A stretch of 64,000 bases of DNA from assembly GCA_019359695.1 (NCBI GenBank), contig JAHHGV010000010.1:62001-126000 (forward strand), read 5' to 3'. This stretch comes from Brasilonema angustatum HA4187-MV1. GTDB lineage: Bacteria > Cyanobacteriota > Cyanobacteriia > Cyanobacteriales > Nostocaceae. This document shows, piece by piece, positions 25,828 to 34,366 of this stretch. Within the stretch, counting starts at the first letter, position 1. The number at the start of each line of letters is the position of its first letter. Under the pieces are notes generated by a model, which saw only the letters and a program-made list of their open reading frames with translations, had not been told where the DNA came from and did not search any database. The translations under genes and the position numbers were made by a program.

Positions 25828-27327
25828 ATGCATATCTACGATGTTTTAGTGGTTGGGGCTGGACCAATTGGGTTAGCAACTGCCCTTGGCTTACGCCAGC
25901 GTGGAATTGAAAATATTCTAGTCATCGATCAAACTCGCGCCTTTCGTCAAGTTGGTCAGGTGATAGATCTTCTTCCTAATGGATTAAATTCTCTCAAATA
26001 TATAGATTTAAAAGCTTACGAAGAAGTCAAGAAAAAAGGCATGAGTTTCTTTACTTCTACACCGTCCAATGACAACAACGCTAACCAAACAACTCAGGAA
26101 CCAAAATCTCCAAAGAGTTCACCCGAATGGGTACAAAAAAATTTTAAGGGAGAGCGAATTCGGGCAATTCCTCTTTTATACGATCATTGGTTTCAGCAAT
26201 ATGGAGAAGGTCGAGTGTCAATCACTTGGTATGATTTACAAACCATGCTGAGAAATTTACTCCCTGAAGATAGCGTCAAAGCAAATCATCGTTGTATTAA
26301 TGTTGTTCATGAACCAGAGTATAAGTGTGTTCGAGTAGATTGTGTCTCTCATTTAGGGGGAGAAGAAAACCCTTACGCACATTGGACCAATGCACAGAAT
26401 CATGAAGATGCACAACCTGAAAATTTAGAGATTATTGCCCAACAATCAGAAACAAAATCGTTTCGTGCAAAGCTAGTTGTCGCAGCAGATGGAATCAATT
26501 CTGCGATTCGTCGGATTCTCTATAAAAACACTCCGTATCATGCTTTTGCACGACCTGAGTATTCCGGCTTTGCAGCAGTGGGGTGTCAAGAAATATCTGA
26601 AGTTCCAAATAAACTACTCACAGAACTCAATGATAAATTTTTTGAAAACTCACGAATTGTGACAATCTTTAATGATGAAATCTCCAGAGATTCTGACTGT
26701 ATGGAACACGTATGGATAATTTTGTTTCAAAGAAAAGATGGTCAACTTGGGTATATCATCCATCTCGCCTTATCTTTAGACTCGTTGAAACACAAATCTG
26801 AAACTGCATTAATTGATTTAGCTTTGCTTTCACTAGAAAAAGCTAACTTTCCTGCTTGTATCAAAGAATTAGTGAGTCTTTCCCCTCCTGCCAATATGCT
26901 GCAGCGTCCATATTACATTCACCGTGCTATGATTAGTGACCGTCTACAATTTCCGAGTACGGCGAACTTAAATATTGACACTCATCCTTTGGAAATGCAA
27001 CCAGCTTGGAAGGCACAGCGAGTCGTTTTAGTTGGTGATGCAGCTCATGGGATGCCTCCGTTTATGGCTCAAGGAGCTAATCAAGGATTTGAAGATGCAC
27101 TAGCTATTGCAACACTGATAGCTAATATTAAAGATAAGCATGATTGGGATAATACACAAGCCATAAGTGAAGCTTTTGAGAAATTTGAACATCTTCGTCG
27201 TTCCTTCATGGTTGATATCCAAAAAGCAACGTTAGAGCGATTCTACTGGTCAGATAAACAGTGGCAAGATTATAGTCAAAAAGTCTACCGCCGCAATGTT
27301 AACCAACTATTAGAGACATTCCAGTAG
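25828..27327 (+). CDS. FAD-dependent monooxygenase (PHBH-type)
   Basis: A 499-residue single-component flavoprotein hydroxylase. The FAD-binding Rossmann motif is VVGAGPIGLATALGLRQRG at the N-terminus, a DG-type motif is VVAADGINSAIRR, and the second FAD motif is VVLVGDAAHGMPPFMAQGAN. NAD(P)H-dependent hydroxylation or epoxidation of an aromatic or polyene-like substrate is expected. A long insertion between about residues 70 and 180 is polar. The gene stands alone between a HAD hydrolase (divergent) and a glycosyltransferase 600 bases on. Confidence 0.88.
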   Translation: MHIYDVLVVGAGPIGLATALGLRQRGIENILVIDQTRAFRQVGQVIDLLPNGLNSLKYIDLKAYEEVKKKGMSFFTSTPSNDNNANQTTQEPKSPKSSPEWVQKNFKGERIRAIPLLYDHWFQQYGEGRVSITWYDLQTMLRNLLPEDSVKANHRCINVVHEPEYKCVRVDCVSHLGGEENPYAHWTNAQNHEDAQPENLEIIAQQSETKSFRAKLVVAADGINSAIRRILYKNTPYHAFARPEYSGFAAVGCQEISEVPNKLLTELNDKFFENSRIVTIFNDEISRDSDCMEHVWIILFQRKDGQLGYIIHLALSLDSLKHKSETALIDLALLSLEKANFPACIKELVSLSPPANMLQRPYYIHRAMISDRLQFPSTANLNIDTHPLEMQPAWKAQRVVLVGDAAHGMPPFMAQGANQGFEDALAIATLIANIKDKHDWDNTQAISEAFEKFEHLRRSFMVDIQKATLERFYWSDKQWQDYSQKVYRRNVNQLLETFQ

Positions 27328-27926
27328 AATCATTACCGAAATACTATTTTTTATTGCTATTTGGTTTTAAGACACTGTGTCTATAAGCCAATAGCATTGC
27401 TAACAAAAATAATCCCACAAAGAGTCAAATAATCAGCCTCAAGCTATTCCTGTAAATCAGTGTCAATTCATAACAATACATGATACATCTCAATATTCAG
27501 GACGTACTTTTGAAGAATAATACAAAAGTGAAGTAAGTGTGAATTATCAAACATTCAATTCTGCTTTTTCCTACTTAAATACTTTTTATTCGTCATATAA
27601 GAATAAAACATTTATTTTATGATAATTTCACGTAATGAATATGGTGATTTAAAATTTTTATATAGTCCTCAAGATAGATGTGAGAGGTAAAAAGGTGGGG
27701 TAAAAGTAAAAAATAGCTGCATTGTGACTGAGCAGCTTAACATTTTGGAGGTGGCGCTTATAAGGGTGCAAAACTAGATGGAAATACCTTGTTCCTCGGA
27801 AGTTTGGTCAATTCCAACTTCAGCAAAAGGAGGTAGATTCAGCAAAAAAAGGTATAATTACTTGGAGTAAAAATATCTATTACCCTTGTTCAACGACCAC
27901 TTTAACCAGCAGAACCAAGAAAACGT
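27328..27926. other. Intergenic region, no gene seen
   Basis: These 600 AT-rich bases separate the monooxygenase from the glycosyltransferase. GTCTTAAAACC-like and GACACTGTGTC (27370-27380) palindromic patches occur. AAAGGAGGTAGATT near 27825 resembles a ribosome-binding site but no credible gene follows it. Nothing else was recognised. Confidence 0.4.
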
Positions 27927-29015
27927 ATGAAAATCGCTCAAGTAGCCCCCTTGTGGGAACGAGTTCCACCTTCAACTTACGGAGGAATTGAACTCGTAGT
28001 GAGTTGTCTGACTGATGAACTGGTGCGTCGCGGTCACGATGTCACTTTGTTCGCTTCAGGTGACTCGCAAACATTAGCTAGACTCGAAGCAACTCATCCT
28101 CGTGCATTGCGCTTAGACCCAAACATTAAAGAAGGTGTAATGTACGAAATGCTACATGCTAGCAATGTTTACCAACAAGCGGGGGAATTCGACATCATTC
28201 ATTCCCATATAGGAATATGGGCGTTGCAATTAACAAGTATGGTGTCAACACCCACTGTACATACCTTGCATGGCGCATTTACGGATGAAAGTAGCAGAGT
28301 ATATACCCTTCATCGAACGCAACGATATGTCAGCATTAGTGATGCCCAGCGTCAACCAGACTTGAACTACGTCAGCACGGTTTACAATGGCATCAAAATC
28401 GAAGATTACCCATTTGTAGCGCAACCGAAAGAGCCACCATATTTGGCATTCTTGGGTAGATTTTCGCCAGAAAAAGGGCCTCAACATGCGATCGCCATAG
28501 CAAAACAAGCGGGTTGGCGCTTGAAAATGGCAGGGAAAGTAGATGTTGTAGACACAGAGTTTTTTGAAAAAGAAATTGCCCCATTCATAGATGGTGAGCA
28601 AATACAATTTTTAGGTGAAGTAGATCATGCTGCCAAAGTTGAATTGTTGGGTAACGCATCGATAACTCTGTTCCCCATCACTTGGCAAGAACCCTTTGGT
28701 TTAGTCATGATTGAATCAATGGCAACTGGGACACCAGTCATCGGAATTAACATGGGTTCGGTACCAGAAGTCATTGCTCACGGAAAAACAGGTTTTGTTT
28801 GTGATAGCTATGAACAGATGGCACAAATGATTCCAGCTGCATTGGAATTAAATCGTCAAACCTGCCGAGAATACGTAGAAAACAGATTCACCGTTAAGCA
28901 AATGGTGGATGCGTATGAAGCCGTGTATGAAGAAATCCTCAAAGGACGTACTGCCAAGAGTGGACTGCTTCATGCTTTGAAAAACTCGTTGGAATCGATA
29001 GCTTTTGTGAAGTAA
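27927..29015 (+). CDS. Family 4 glycosyltransferase
   Basis: A 362-residue GT-B fold glycosyltransferase. PPSTYGGIELVVSCLTDELVRRGHDV is the N-terminal acceptor domain (cited here by its start PPSTYGGIE). The C-terminal nucleotide-sugar domain contains AFLGRFSPEKG and the EX7E-like EPFGLVMIESMATGTPVIG. It probably transfers a sugar from a UDP- or GDP-donor onto a lipid or glycan; the cyanobacterial relatives near carbon-storage or envelope genes do not fix the acceptor. ATG 27927 follows CCAGCAGAACCAAGAAAACGT. A hairpin terminator follows at 29066. Confidence 0.88.
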   Translation: MKIAQVAPLWERVPPSTYGGIELVVSCLTDELVRRGHDVTLFASGDSQTLARLEATHPRALRLDPNIKEGVMYEMLHASNVYQQAGEFDIIHSHIGIWALQLTSMVSTPTVHTLHGAFTDESSRVYTLHRTQRYVSISDAQRQPDLNYVSTVYNGIKIEDYPFVAQPKEPPYLAFLGRFSPEKGPQHAIAIAKQAGWRLKMAGKVDVVDTEFFEKEIAPFIDGEQIQFLGEVDHAAKVELLGNASITLFPITWQEPFGLVMIESMATGTPVIGINMGSVPEVIAHGKTGFVCDSYEQMAQMIPAALELNRQTCREYVENRFTVKQMVDAYEAVYEEILKGRTAKSGLLHALKNSLESIAFVK

Positions 29016-29065
29016 AACTGCGATCATCGCCTGTATACGCTTTAAGCCAAACTCCGATTGGCTTG

Positions 29066-29083
29066 CCCCAGCTTTTGCTGGGG
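29066..29083 (+). terminator. Hairpin downstream of the glycosyltransferase
   Basis: CCCCAGC and GCTGGGG pair across TTTT, about 50 bases beyond the stop codon, within a chain of small hairpins (for example GCCAA...TTGGC just before). No T-run follows, so termination efficiency is uncertain. Confidence 0.45.
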
Positions 29084-29267
29084 GTATCTACACTCTGTGC
29101 AGAGTCGAGGGTACAGATAGCTATCAGACAAACTCCTTAACTCACAGACCTATTCAAAAGCGTCCAGTATCATCTCAACTTACCCTAGCACGATGACAGT
29201 TTCAGTCCAGTAATAGCTAACTTTCATCTAATCCTACCTCCAATATTACAGTTATCAGTGAACAGTT

Positions 29268-29356
29268 AAACAGTGAGCCAGCGCGCATGAGGAGGATCTC
29301 CCGACCTAGGCGACGGGCGTTCCCGATAGCCGTAAGGCGTGGCGTTAGCCATAGGT
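29268..29356. repeat. Interspersed palindromic repeat, copy 2
   Basis: This is the second copy of the element at 10015-10092. It shares GTGAGCCAGC, GGAGG-TCTCCCG, and the TAAGGCGTGGCG(T)TAGCCATAGG core at 29333-29355. An extra 20-base insertion lies in the middle. Direct TGATAACTGA repeats (29381-29404) follow. Confidence 0.6.
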
Positions 29357-29409
29357 AAACCCGCAAAACAAACTTGTTATCTGATAACTGATAACTGATA
29401 ACTGAGCCG

Positions 29410-30981
29410 TTAACCGTCGAAACCAACATGAATACGGTTTTCAACTTCTGCAAATTTTTCCTGCGCTTGTCGTTCGCTAGCTAAGAGTGAAACGACAATA
29501 CCCACCAAAAATGCCAGAGGAATAGTGATTAACCCTGGGTTTTTCAATGGGAAAGGAGCAGAAGCGTGCTTGAGGATAGTCACCTGAATTGTGGGTGATA
29601 AATAAATCAGCACCAAAGAGGAGATAGTACCCACCAACATACTCGCTACTGCACCATTGGTGGTGAAGCGTCGCCAAAGCATTGATAAAAGCAACGCGGG
29701 GAAGTTTGCACTGGCGGCGATCGCAAAAGCTAAACCCACCATATAAGCAACGTTTTGCCCTTCAAACAAGATACCTAACAGTATCGCCAATGCTCCCAGC
29801 ATCATAGTTGCAAAGCGAGCCACCTTTAGCTGTTCCGTCTCGTTAGCATGGCCGCTTCGCACCACATTCACCCACAAATCGTGAGACAATGCTGCTGCAC
29901 CCGAAAGAGTTAATCCCGCAACAACAGCCAAAATCGTCGCGAAGGAAACAGCAGCAATAAAGCCTAAAAAGGCATCACCACCTAAGAATTCTGCTAACAT
30001 TGGTGCTGCCATGTTACCACCAGTTCCAATTTTTTTGATAGCATCTTGCCCGACTAGCACCATTGCGCCAAAGCCAAGAATGAAGGTGAGAAGGTAAAAA
30101 ACGCCAATGAAAGCTGTGGCATATGTTACAGAACTTCGCGCTGACTTTGCATCAGGCACTGTGTAGAACCGCATCAGGATGTGGGGTAATCCTGCTGTCC
30201 CGAACATCAACGACATTCCCAAAGAGATCGCATCGAAGGGATCAGAAACTTGTTTGCCAGGAGCCAACACACCTGCATATTTAGCAGCTGCACTGCTAAA
30301 AAGTGCCATTGGGTTAAAGCCAAATTTTGCTAGTACCAAAATTGCCAACAAAACAGTCCCACCCAGCAACAGAATTGCCTTGATAATTTGTACCCAAGTC
30401 GTGGCTATCATCCCACCGAAAATCACATAAGCCATCATCACGCAACCGACAATGACAACAGCTAATTTATAGTCAAGCCCAAACAGCAGCTTCACAAGTT
30501 CGCCAGCACCTACCATTTGGGCAATTAAGTAGAAGCTGATCACTGCTAATGAACCAATCGCAGCAGCTATTCGCACTGGTGCTTGTCGCAAACGATAAGC
30601 CACCACATCAGCAAAGGTGTACTTGCCTAGATTACGCAGAGGTTCTGCAATTAAGAACATGACGATCGGCCAACCCACCAAAAAGCCGATAGAATAAATA
30701 AGACCGTCAAAGCCATTGAGTGCGACTAGTCCAGTAATCCCCAAAAAGCTAGCGGCGCTCATGAAGTCTCCTGCCAAAGCTAGCCCATTTTGGAAACCGC
30801 TGATATTACCGCCAGCAGTATAGAAGTGAGATGTGCTATGAGTATGTCTTGCAGCCCAATAAGTAATACCAAGAGAACTAACGACAAACACTAAGAAAAA
30901 AAATATTGCCAGTGGGTTGAAGTGACCATAGTTATTAATATCCACTTCAGCCAGTGGCAGATCACACCACAAACTATTCAT
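29410..30981 (-). CDS. actP: Sodium:solute symporter, ActP-like (cation/acetate symporter)
   Basis: A 523-residue membrane protein with about 13 hydrophobic segments. It matches the SSS family: the N-terminal [21 protein letters not shown], then [14 protein letters not shown] in TM2 with the sodium-site region, and [25 protein letters not shown]. ActP-type transporters import short monocarboxylates with sodium. The upstream DUF485 gene is the usual partner. ATG 30981. The pair indicates uptake of acetate or a related carboxylate; that substrate is inferred by homology. Confidence 0.88.
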   Translation of the reverse strand: MNSLWCDLPLAEVDINNYGHFNPLAIFFFLVFVVSSLGITYWAARHTHSTSHFYTAGGNISGFQNGLALAGDFMSAASFLGITGLVALNGFDGLIYSIGFLVGWPIVMFLIAEPLRNLGKYTFADVVAYRLRQAPVRIAAAIGSLAVISFYLIAQMVGAGELVKLLFGLDYKLAVVIVGCVMMAYVIFGGMIATTWVQIIKAILLLGGTVLLAILVLAKFGFNPMALFSSAAAKYAGVLAPGKQVSDPFDAISLGMSLMFGTAGLPHILMRFYTVPDAKSARSSVTYATAFIGVFYLLTFILGFGAMVLVGQDAIKKIGTGGNMAAPMLAEFLGGDAFLGFIAAVSFATILAVVAGLTLSGAAALSHDLWVNVVRSGHANETEQLKVARFATMMLGALAILLGILFEGQNVAYMVGLAFAIAASANFPALLLSMLWRRFTTNGAVASMLVGTISSLVLIYLSPTIQVTILKHASAPFPLKNPGLITIPLAFLVGIVVSLLASERQAQEKFAEVENRIHVGFDG

Positions 30982-31060
30982 AATTGATATTGGATTTCTA
31001 ATTTTGGATTGAAGAATTGAACAATTGTGAGTTATTGATTGTTCGACTAACCACTACCAC

Positions 31061-31336
31061 TCATTTACGAGTCAGTCTTGCAATTTTGTCATCATAATTA
31101 TTGTTTGCCCAGCGCACGTAAATAAAAATTAATATCCATGCTGAGACAATCACCAGTGCTCCCAGCAAAATACCAAGGCTGAGTCCTGGAATGATTTGTG
31201 AACCCAATAACGGCTTATTGAAAGCAATTAGCAAAATGAAGCCAAAGTAGATTAACATCATGGCTCCACTTAGCAGCAGCGATACGCGCCAGCGTTGAGC
31301 AGTGAGGGCTTGAATAGCCCTTGTGCGATCGTCCAT
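31061..31336 (-). CDS. DUF485 membrane protein, symporter partner
   Basis: A 91-residue protein with two membrane helices (LLLSGAMMLIYFGFILLIAF and LGILLGALVIVSAWILIFIYV), the DUF485 signature. DUF485 genes nearly always sit immediately upstream of ActP-like symporters, as here (80 bases). They are thought to be a small accessory subunit. The start ATG 31336 gives MDDRTRAIQAL, the conserved beginning; an extended frame to 31393 adds a non-conserved leader. Confidence 0.85.
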   Translation of the reverse strand: MDDRTRAIQALTAQRWRVSLLLSGAMMLIYFGFILLIAFNKPLLGSQIIPGLSLGILLGALVIVSAWILIFIYVRWANNNYDDKIARLTRK

Positions 31337-31393
31337 ATCTTTTGAAATTGAAAAGAATAGGTTTGATTGTCTCACTGAATTCCTAAATTGCAA

Positions 31394-31845
31394 AAAACTT
31401 TTAAAGTTTCTTAGTATTTTTATTGAGAGTTTTCGTGATAAAAAATACTAAGAAATATTAAGCTTTAATTTGTAACTACTCCCGAACCGCCAGATCTCGA
31501 TATTTCCCAACAAACCAGCACAGATTGGAAACAACGCCGGGAAGTCACTCGCCCTTCGGGCTCAAATTCAAAGTTCAAAGGAGGGCTTCGCCCCGCTGCG
31601 CTAACAAAATTCAAAATTAAAGACAATTAGTATTGCACAACTACTTATTCTGTCAAGATGAGGTGGATTTTTTGATTTCTTGAAACATGTAAAGCGATGT
31701 TGTCAACTATAAGTTGAAAAATTATGCTTCATCAGCTGCGAGACGCTGTATCAATATCCGTTCCGTCTAATCGAGCGTAAGTCTTCCTTACAGATCCTCT
31801 TGGCTCAACCGTTAACGTGCTGCACCTAGAGCACTGTTTATGGTG
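31394..31845. other. Intergenic region with gene-remnant-like stretch
   Basis: On the plus strand, 31472-31626 is an open frame without a start (reading TTPEPPDLDISQQTSTDWKQ). It shares a 20-base identity (31475-31494) with 46073-46092. It may be the 3' end of a lost gene. No intact gene was recognised in the other 300 bases. Confidence 0.35.
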
Positions 31846-32508
31846 TTAAGTATAATTATCGCGTAATAATTGTAATGTTTCACGGAAAGTAATTGTATTG
31901 GGATGATTTTCCCCTAAGCTGCGTTCAGCAATCTCCAAAGCTTTGATGTAAAGAGGTTCAGCTTCAGTGTACCGTCCTTGGGAATAGTAGAGTCCTGCCA
32001 AGTTATTGTAACTGATGGCAACATTGGGATGCTCTTCTCCCAGCAGGCGTCGGCTTAGTTCCAAAGCTTTGATGTAGAGAGGTTCAGCTTCAGTGTACCG
32101 TCCTTGGGAATTGTAGAGTACTGCCAAGTTATTGTAACTGGTGGCGATATCGGGATGCTCATCCCCCAGTAGGCGTCGGCTTAGTTCCAAAGCTTTGATG
32201 TAGAGAGGTTCAGCTTCAGTGTACCGTCCTTGGGATTTGTAGAGTCCTGCCAAGTTGTTGTAACTGGTGGCGACATCGGGATGCTCCTCTCCTAGCAGGC
32301 GTTGTCTTAGTTCTAAAGCTTTGATGTAGAGAGGTTCAGCTTCAGTGTACCGCCCTTGGGAATAGTAGAGTCCTGCCAAGTTATTGTAACTGATGGCGAC
32401 ATCGGGATGCTCCTCTCCCAGCAGGCGTCGCCTGAGTACCAAAGCATTGACGTAGAGAGGTTCAGCTTCAGTTAAAAACCCAATATAAATTTTCATCACT
32501 GACTGCAT
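31846..32508 (-). pseudogene. TPR repeat tail of a broken STAND gene
   Basis: This frame encodes five 42-residue tetratricopeptide repeats of the TPR_12/kinesin-light-chain type (HPDVATSYNNLAGLYKSQGR and TEAEPLYIKALELRRRLLGEE units), nearly identical at the DNA level with a 126-base period. It lacks its own start signals: the first in-frame Met lies in out-of-frame DNA of the NB-ARC gene. In intact relatives such repeats form the sensor of an NB-ARC-TPR protein. Here the preceding frame stops at WVFN and this frame resumes at TEAEPLY with a shift, so it is a detached 3' part. Confidence 0.75.
31880..32470. repeat. Tandem 126-bp repeats (TPR coding)
   Basis: The plus-strand phrase AGAGGTTCAGCTTCAGTGTA recurs every 126 bases, about five times, with few mismatches. 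Such near-identity implies recent copy-number change by recombination; the frame-shifting deletion at about 32470 falls precisely at a repeat-like phrase (AGAGGTTCAGCTTCAGT). Confidence 0.85.
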
Positions 32509-33676
32509 CAGTCAGATTTTGTGCCACCTCTGCTAAATGTGGAATAGCATCTTTGACTGACTTAATTATCTCCTGGGTTGGCGACTGGGGGATTTGTTGA
32601 GCAATTGCGATAAAAGTTTCTGCAAAAGCGCGTTTCAACTCATCAACTTGTTCAGATGCTGCTTGTTTGACTTTCAAAAACTCTCGAATTAAGGGATGAA
32701 TTTTGTAACCACTATCTCCATCTACTAGGCTTTGAATTAAATGAAGCTTGTAAAGTTGCTTTTTCGCCTCCTTCACATCTGCTTCTACCCAATTAAGGGA
32801 CTTACTCGTGAACTCCACCCATTCCCAAAGTATGACATCTAGTGCAAATAAGCTTAACAATTCACCGACACACTGTGTTTTTTGATTGAGTTCTCGCCAG
32901 CTTAATTCAAATGCTGCTTTTACCCCACGCTTGGCTGTCATTTCTGTATCTTGCAATTGCTCATCTTCTGGGTTAATTGCTTCATCTTGCAATTGCTGAG
33001 CTTTCAAGCGCTGTAACATTTCTGCTAGAGACAAATCGGGATCTTCTACCAAATACCGCCCGACTAACTCTAAACCCAGAGGTAAATAACCCAGCCACGC
33101 ACACAAATTTTCCGCTACTTGCAATTCTTGTTTCACTCGTTGGTCTTGTTCACCCAACACCTTTGTTAAAAGTATTAAAGCATCCTCTGCCGAGAGCACG
33201 TCTAGCGATATTTCCACAAAGTTGGTGTCTATCCGTCGCAGGCGCGTTGTCATCAAAATTCGGAAACGGTTAGATTTTGGCAGCAGTTTTCGACAACTTT
33301 TCAAAGAAGTGACATCATCCAGTACAATCAACACTAGACCTTCGGTCGGTCGCCAGTTGTTCCAAAACCACTTCACTTGTTGTTCGAGATTAAGTTTTTG
33401 TGCCCCCAACTCCTGCGGTACTTCCAAATTCATATTGAACAGGGCAAACTGCAAAATCTCTGCTGCTAAATCTGATTCTCTGGCGTTTAACCAACAAATT
33501 CCACCAGGGTAATCTGCTTCATGTTGACGTGCGTATTGCGTTGCAAGTTCAGTTTTGCCAACACCACCCATACCAGAAACAGCAGAAATAGCCACTACGC
33601 CTGGTTGCTGCAACCTTTCTCGTAGTAGGGAAAGTTCGTACTGTCTGCCAACAAAGTTAGCAGAACCTTGAAACAC
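32468..33676 (-). pseudogene. NB-ARC (STAND NTPase) core of a broken STAND gene
   Basis: 402 codons encoding a signal-transduction ATPase. Walker A is AVSGMGGVGKTE (about 32-43), Walker B is LVLIVLDDV (about residue 120), sensor TTRLRR follows, and the GxP motif is LGYLPLGLELVG, then a winged-helix region ending about 330. It terminates at WVFN, where TPRs should begin. Upstream, the frame stays open to 33727 and is in phase with the gene at 33728-34162; only a TGA at 33728-33730 separates them. Translation could restart at GTG 33676, but no ribosome-binding site is visible. STAND ATPases sense invaders or stress and activate an attached effector. Confidence 0.75.
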
Positions 33677-33727
33677 AACATTATTTGGGGGATTTAACTT
33701 TGCCCGTTCCCGTTCGGGCGACTGCAG

Positions 33728-34162
33728 TCATATACTGATGTTTTGGGTTTCAACATTAATATCTCTTTGAGCAAAATTAACAATTTTCTCGATTGTTGAA
33801 ATCCAAGTTTGATTCTGCGGAGATTGTGATTTAAGTGCTTGTGCTATATCTTGAAGAACTTGAGCCAAATTCAATGGTGGATCAGTTTTGGCTTCTGTTA
33901 CCAATTCCTGTAAAGCTTGATTGACTTCAGGATTAGCTTTAGCCGCTGATTCTACATCTAATACAGCTTTACCGTAATCAAGTGGTTGAGAGGGCGCTTT
34001 TTCAATAGCAACTACAGTATGAGGAGAGTGTTTTTTGAGGGTGACGATAAACTCACCAGTTTTATTCCATAGAGTTTCTCCTACCTTTTCGCCCGTTTTT
34101 TCCAAAGCTTTAGTCGCTATCACAGTTCCAATCGCGATCGCTCCAGCAGTGAGTGGCTCCAT
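33728..34162 (-). pseudogene. N-terminal module of a broken STAND gene
   Basis: 144 codons. The protein has a hydrophobic start (LTAGAIAIGTVIATKAL), helices rich in Glu/Lys, and the ending NINVETQNISI-like beta pattern (VNFAQRDINVETQNISI). It then hits TGA. Codons after the TGA continue in the same frame (LQSPERERAKLNPPNNVV) directly into the NB-ARC start, so this looks like one gene with a premature stop. Two adjacent genes in phase is the alternative. Similar small N-terminal modules precede other cyanobacterial STAND proteins, where they probably recruit effectors. ATG 34162. Confidence 0.65.
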
Positions 34163-34366
34163 GTTCTACCTCGTAAGCGCGGTGTCTTATTTATGATTAC
34201 ATCGTTTTTTTTCTCAATTTCGCAATAAAAGTAAAAAACTTTTAAATTCCTCCCTTCCCCCTTCCCCCTTTCCCCTTTCCCCCTTCCCCTTCTTGGTTAA
34301 GCGTTCCCTACAACTGCCACCAAGTCTAATTTGCTAATATCAAAAACATTATAGGACTAAACTAAT
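34163..34366. promoter_or_regulatory. Divergent promoter region with 45-base pyrimidine tract
   Basis: This 204-base gap lies between the broken STAND gene (minus) and the GTPase operon (plus). It includes an almost uninterrupted C/T run at about 34245-34293, a potential triplex or H-DNA former. TTAATATTAG-like AT patches near 34340 may be the operon's -10. A shared, divergent control region for the two conflict-type loci is possible. Confidence 0.45.

Noticed and set aside
31880-32470. CRISPR-like regular repeats
   Set aside because: The period is 126 bases with no unique spacers, and the repeats encode TPR units in frame.
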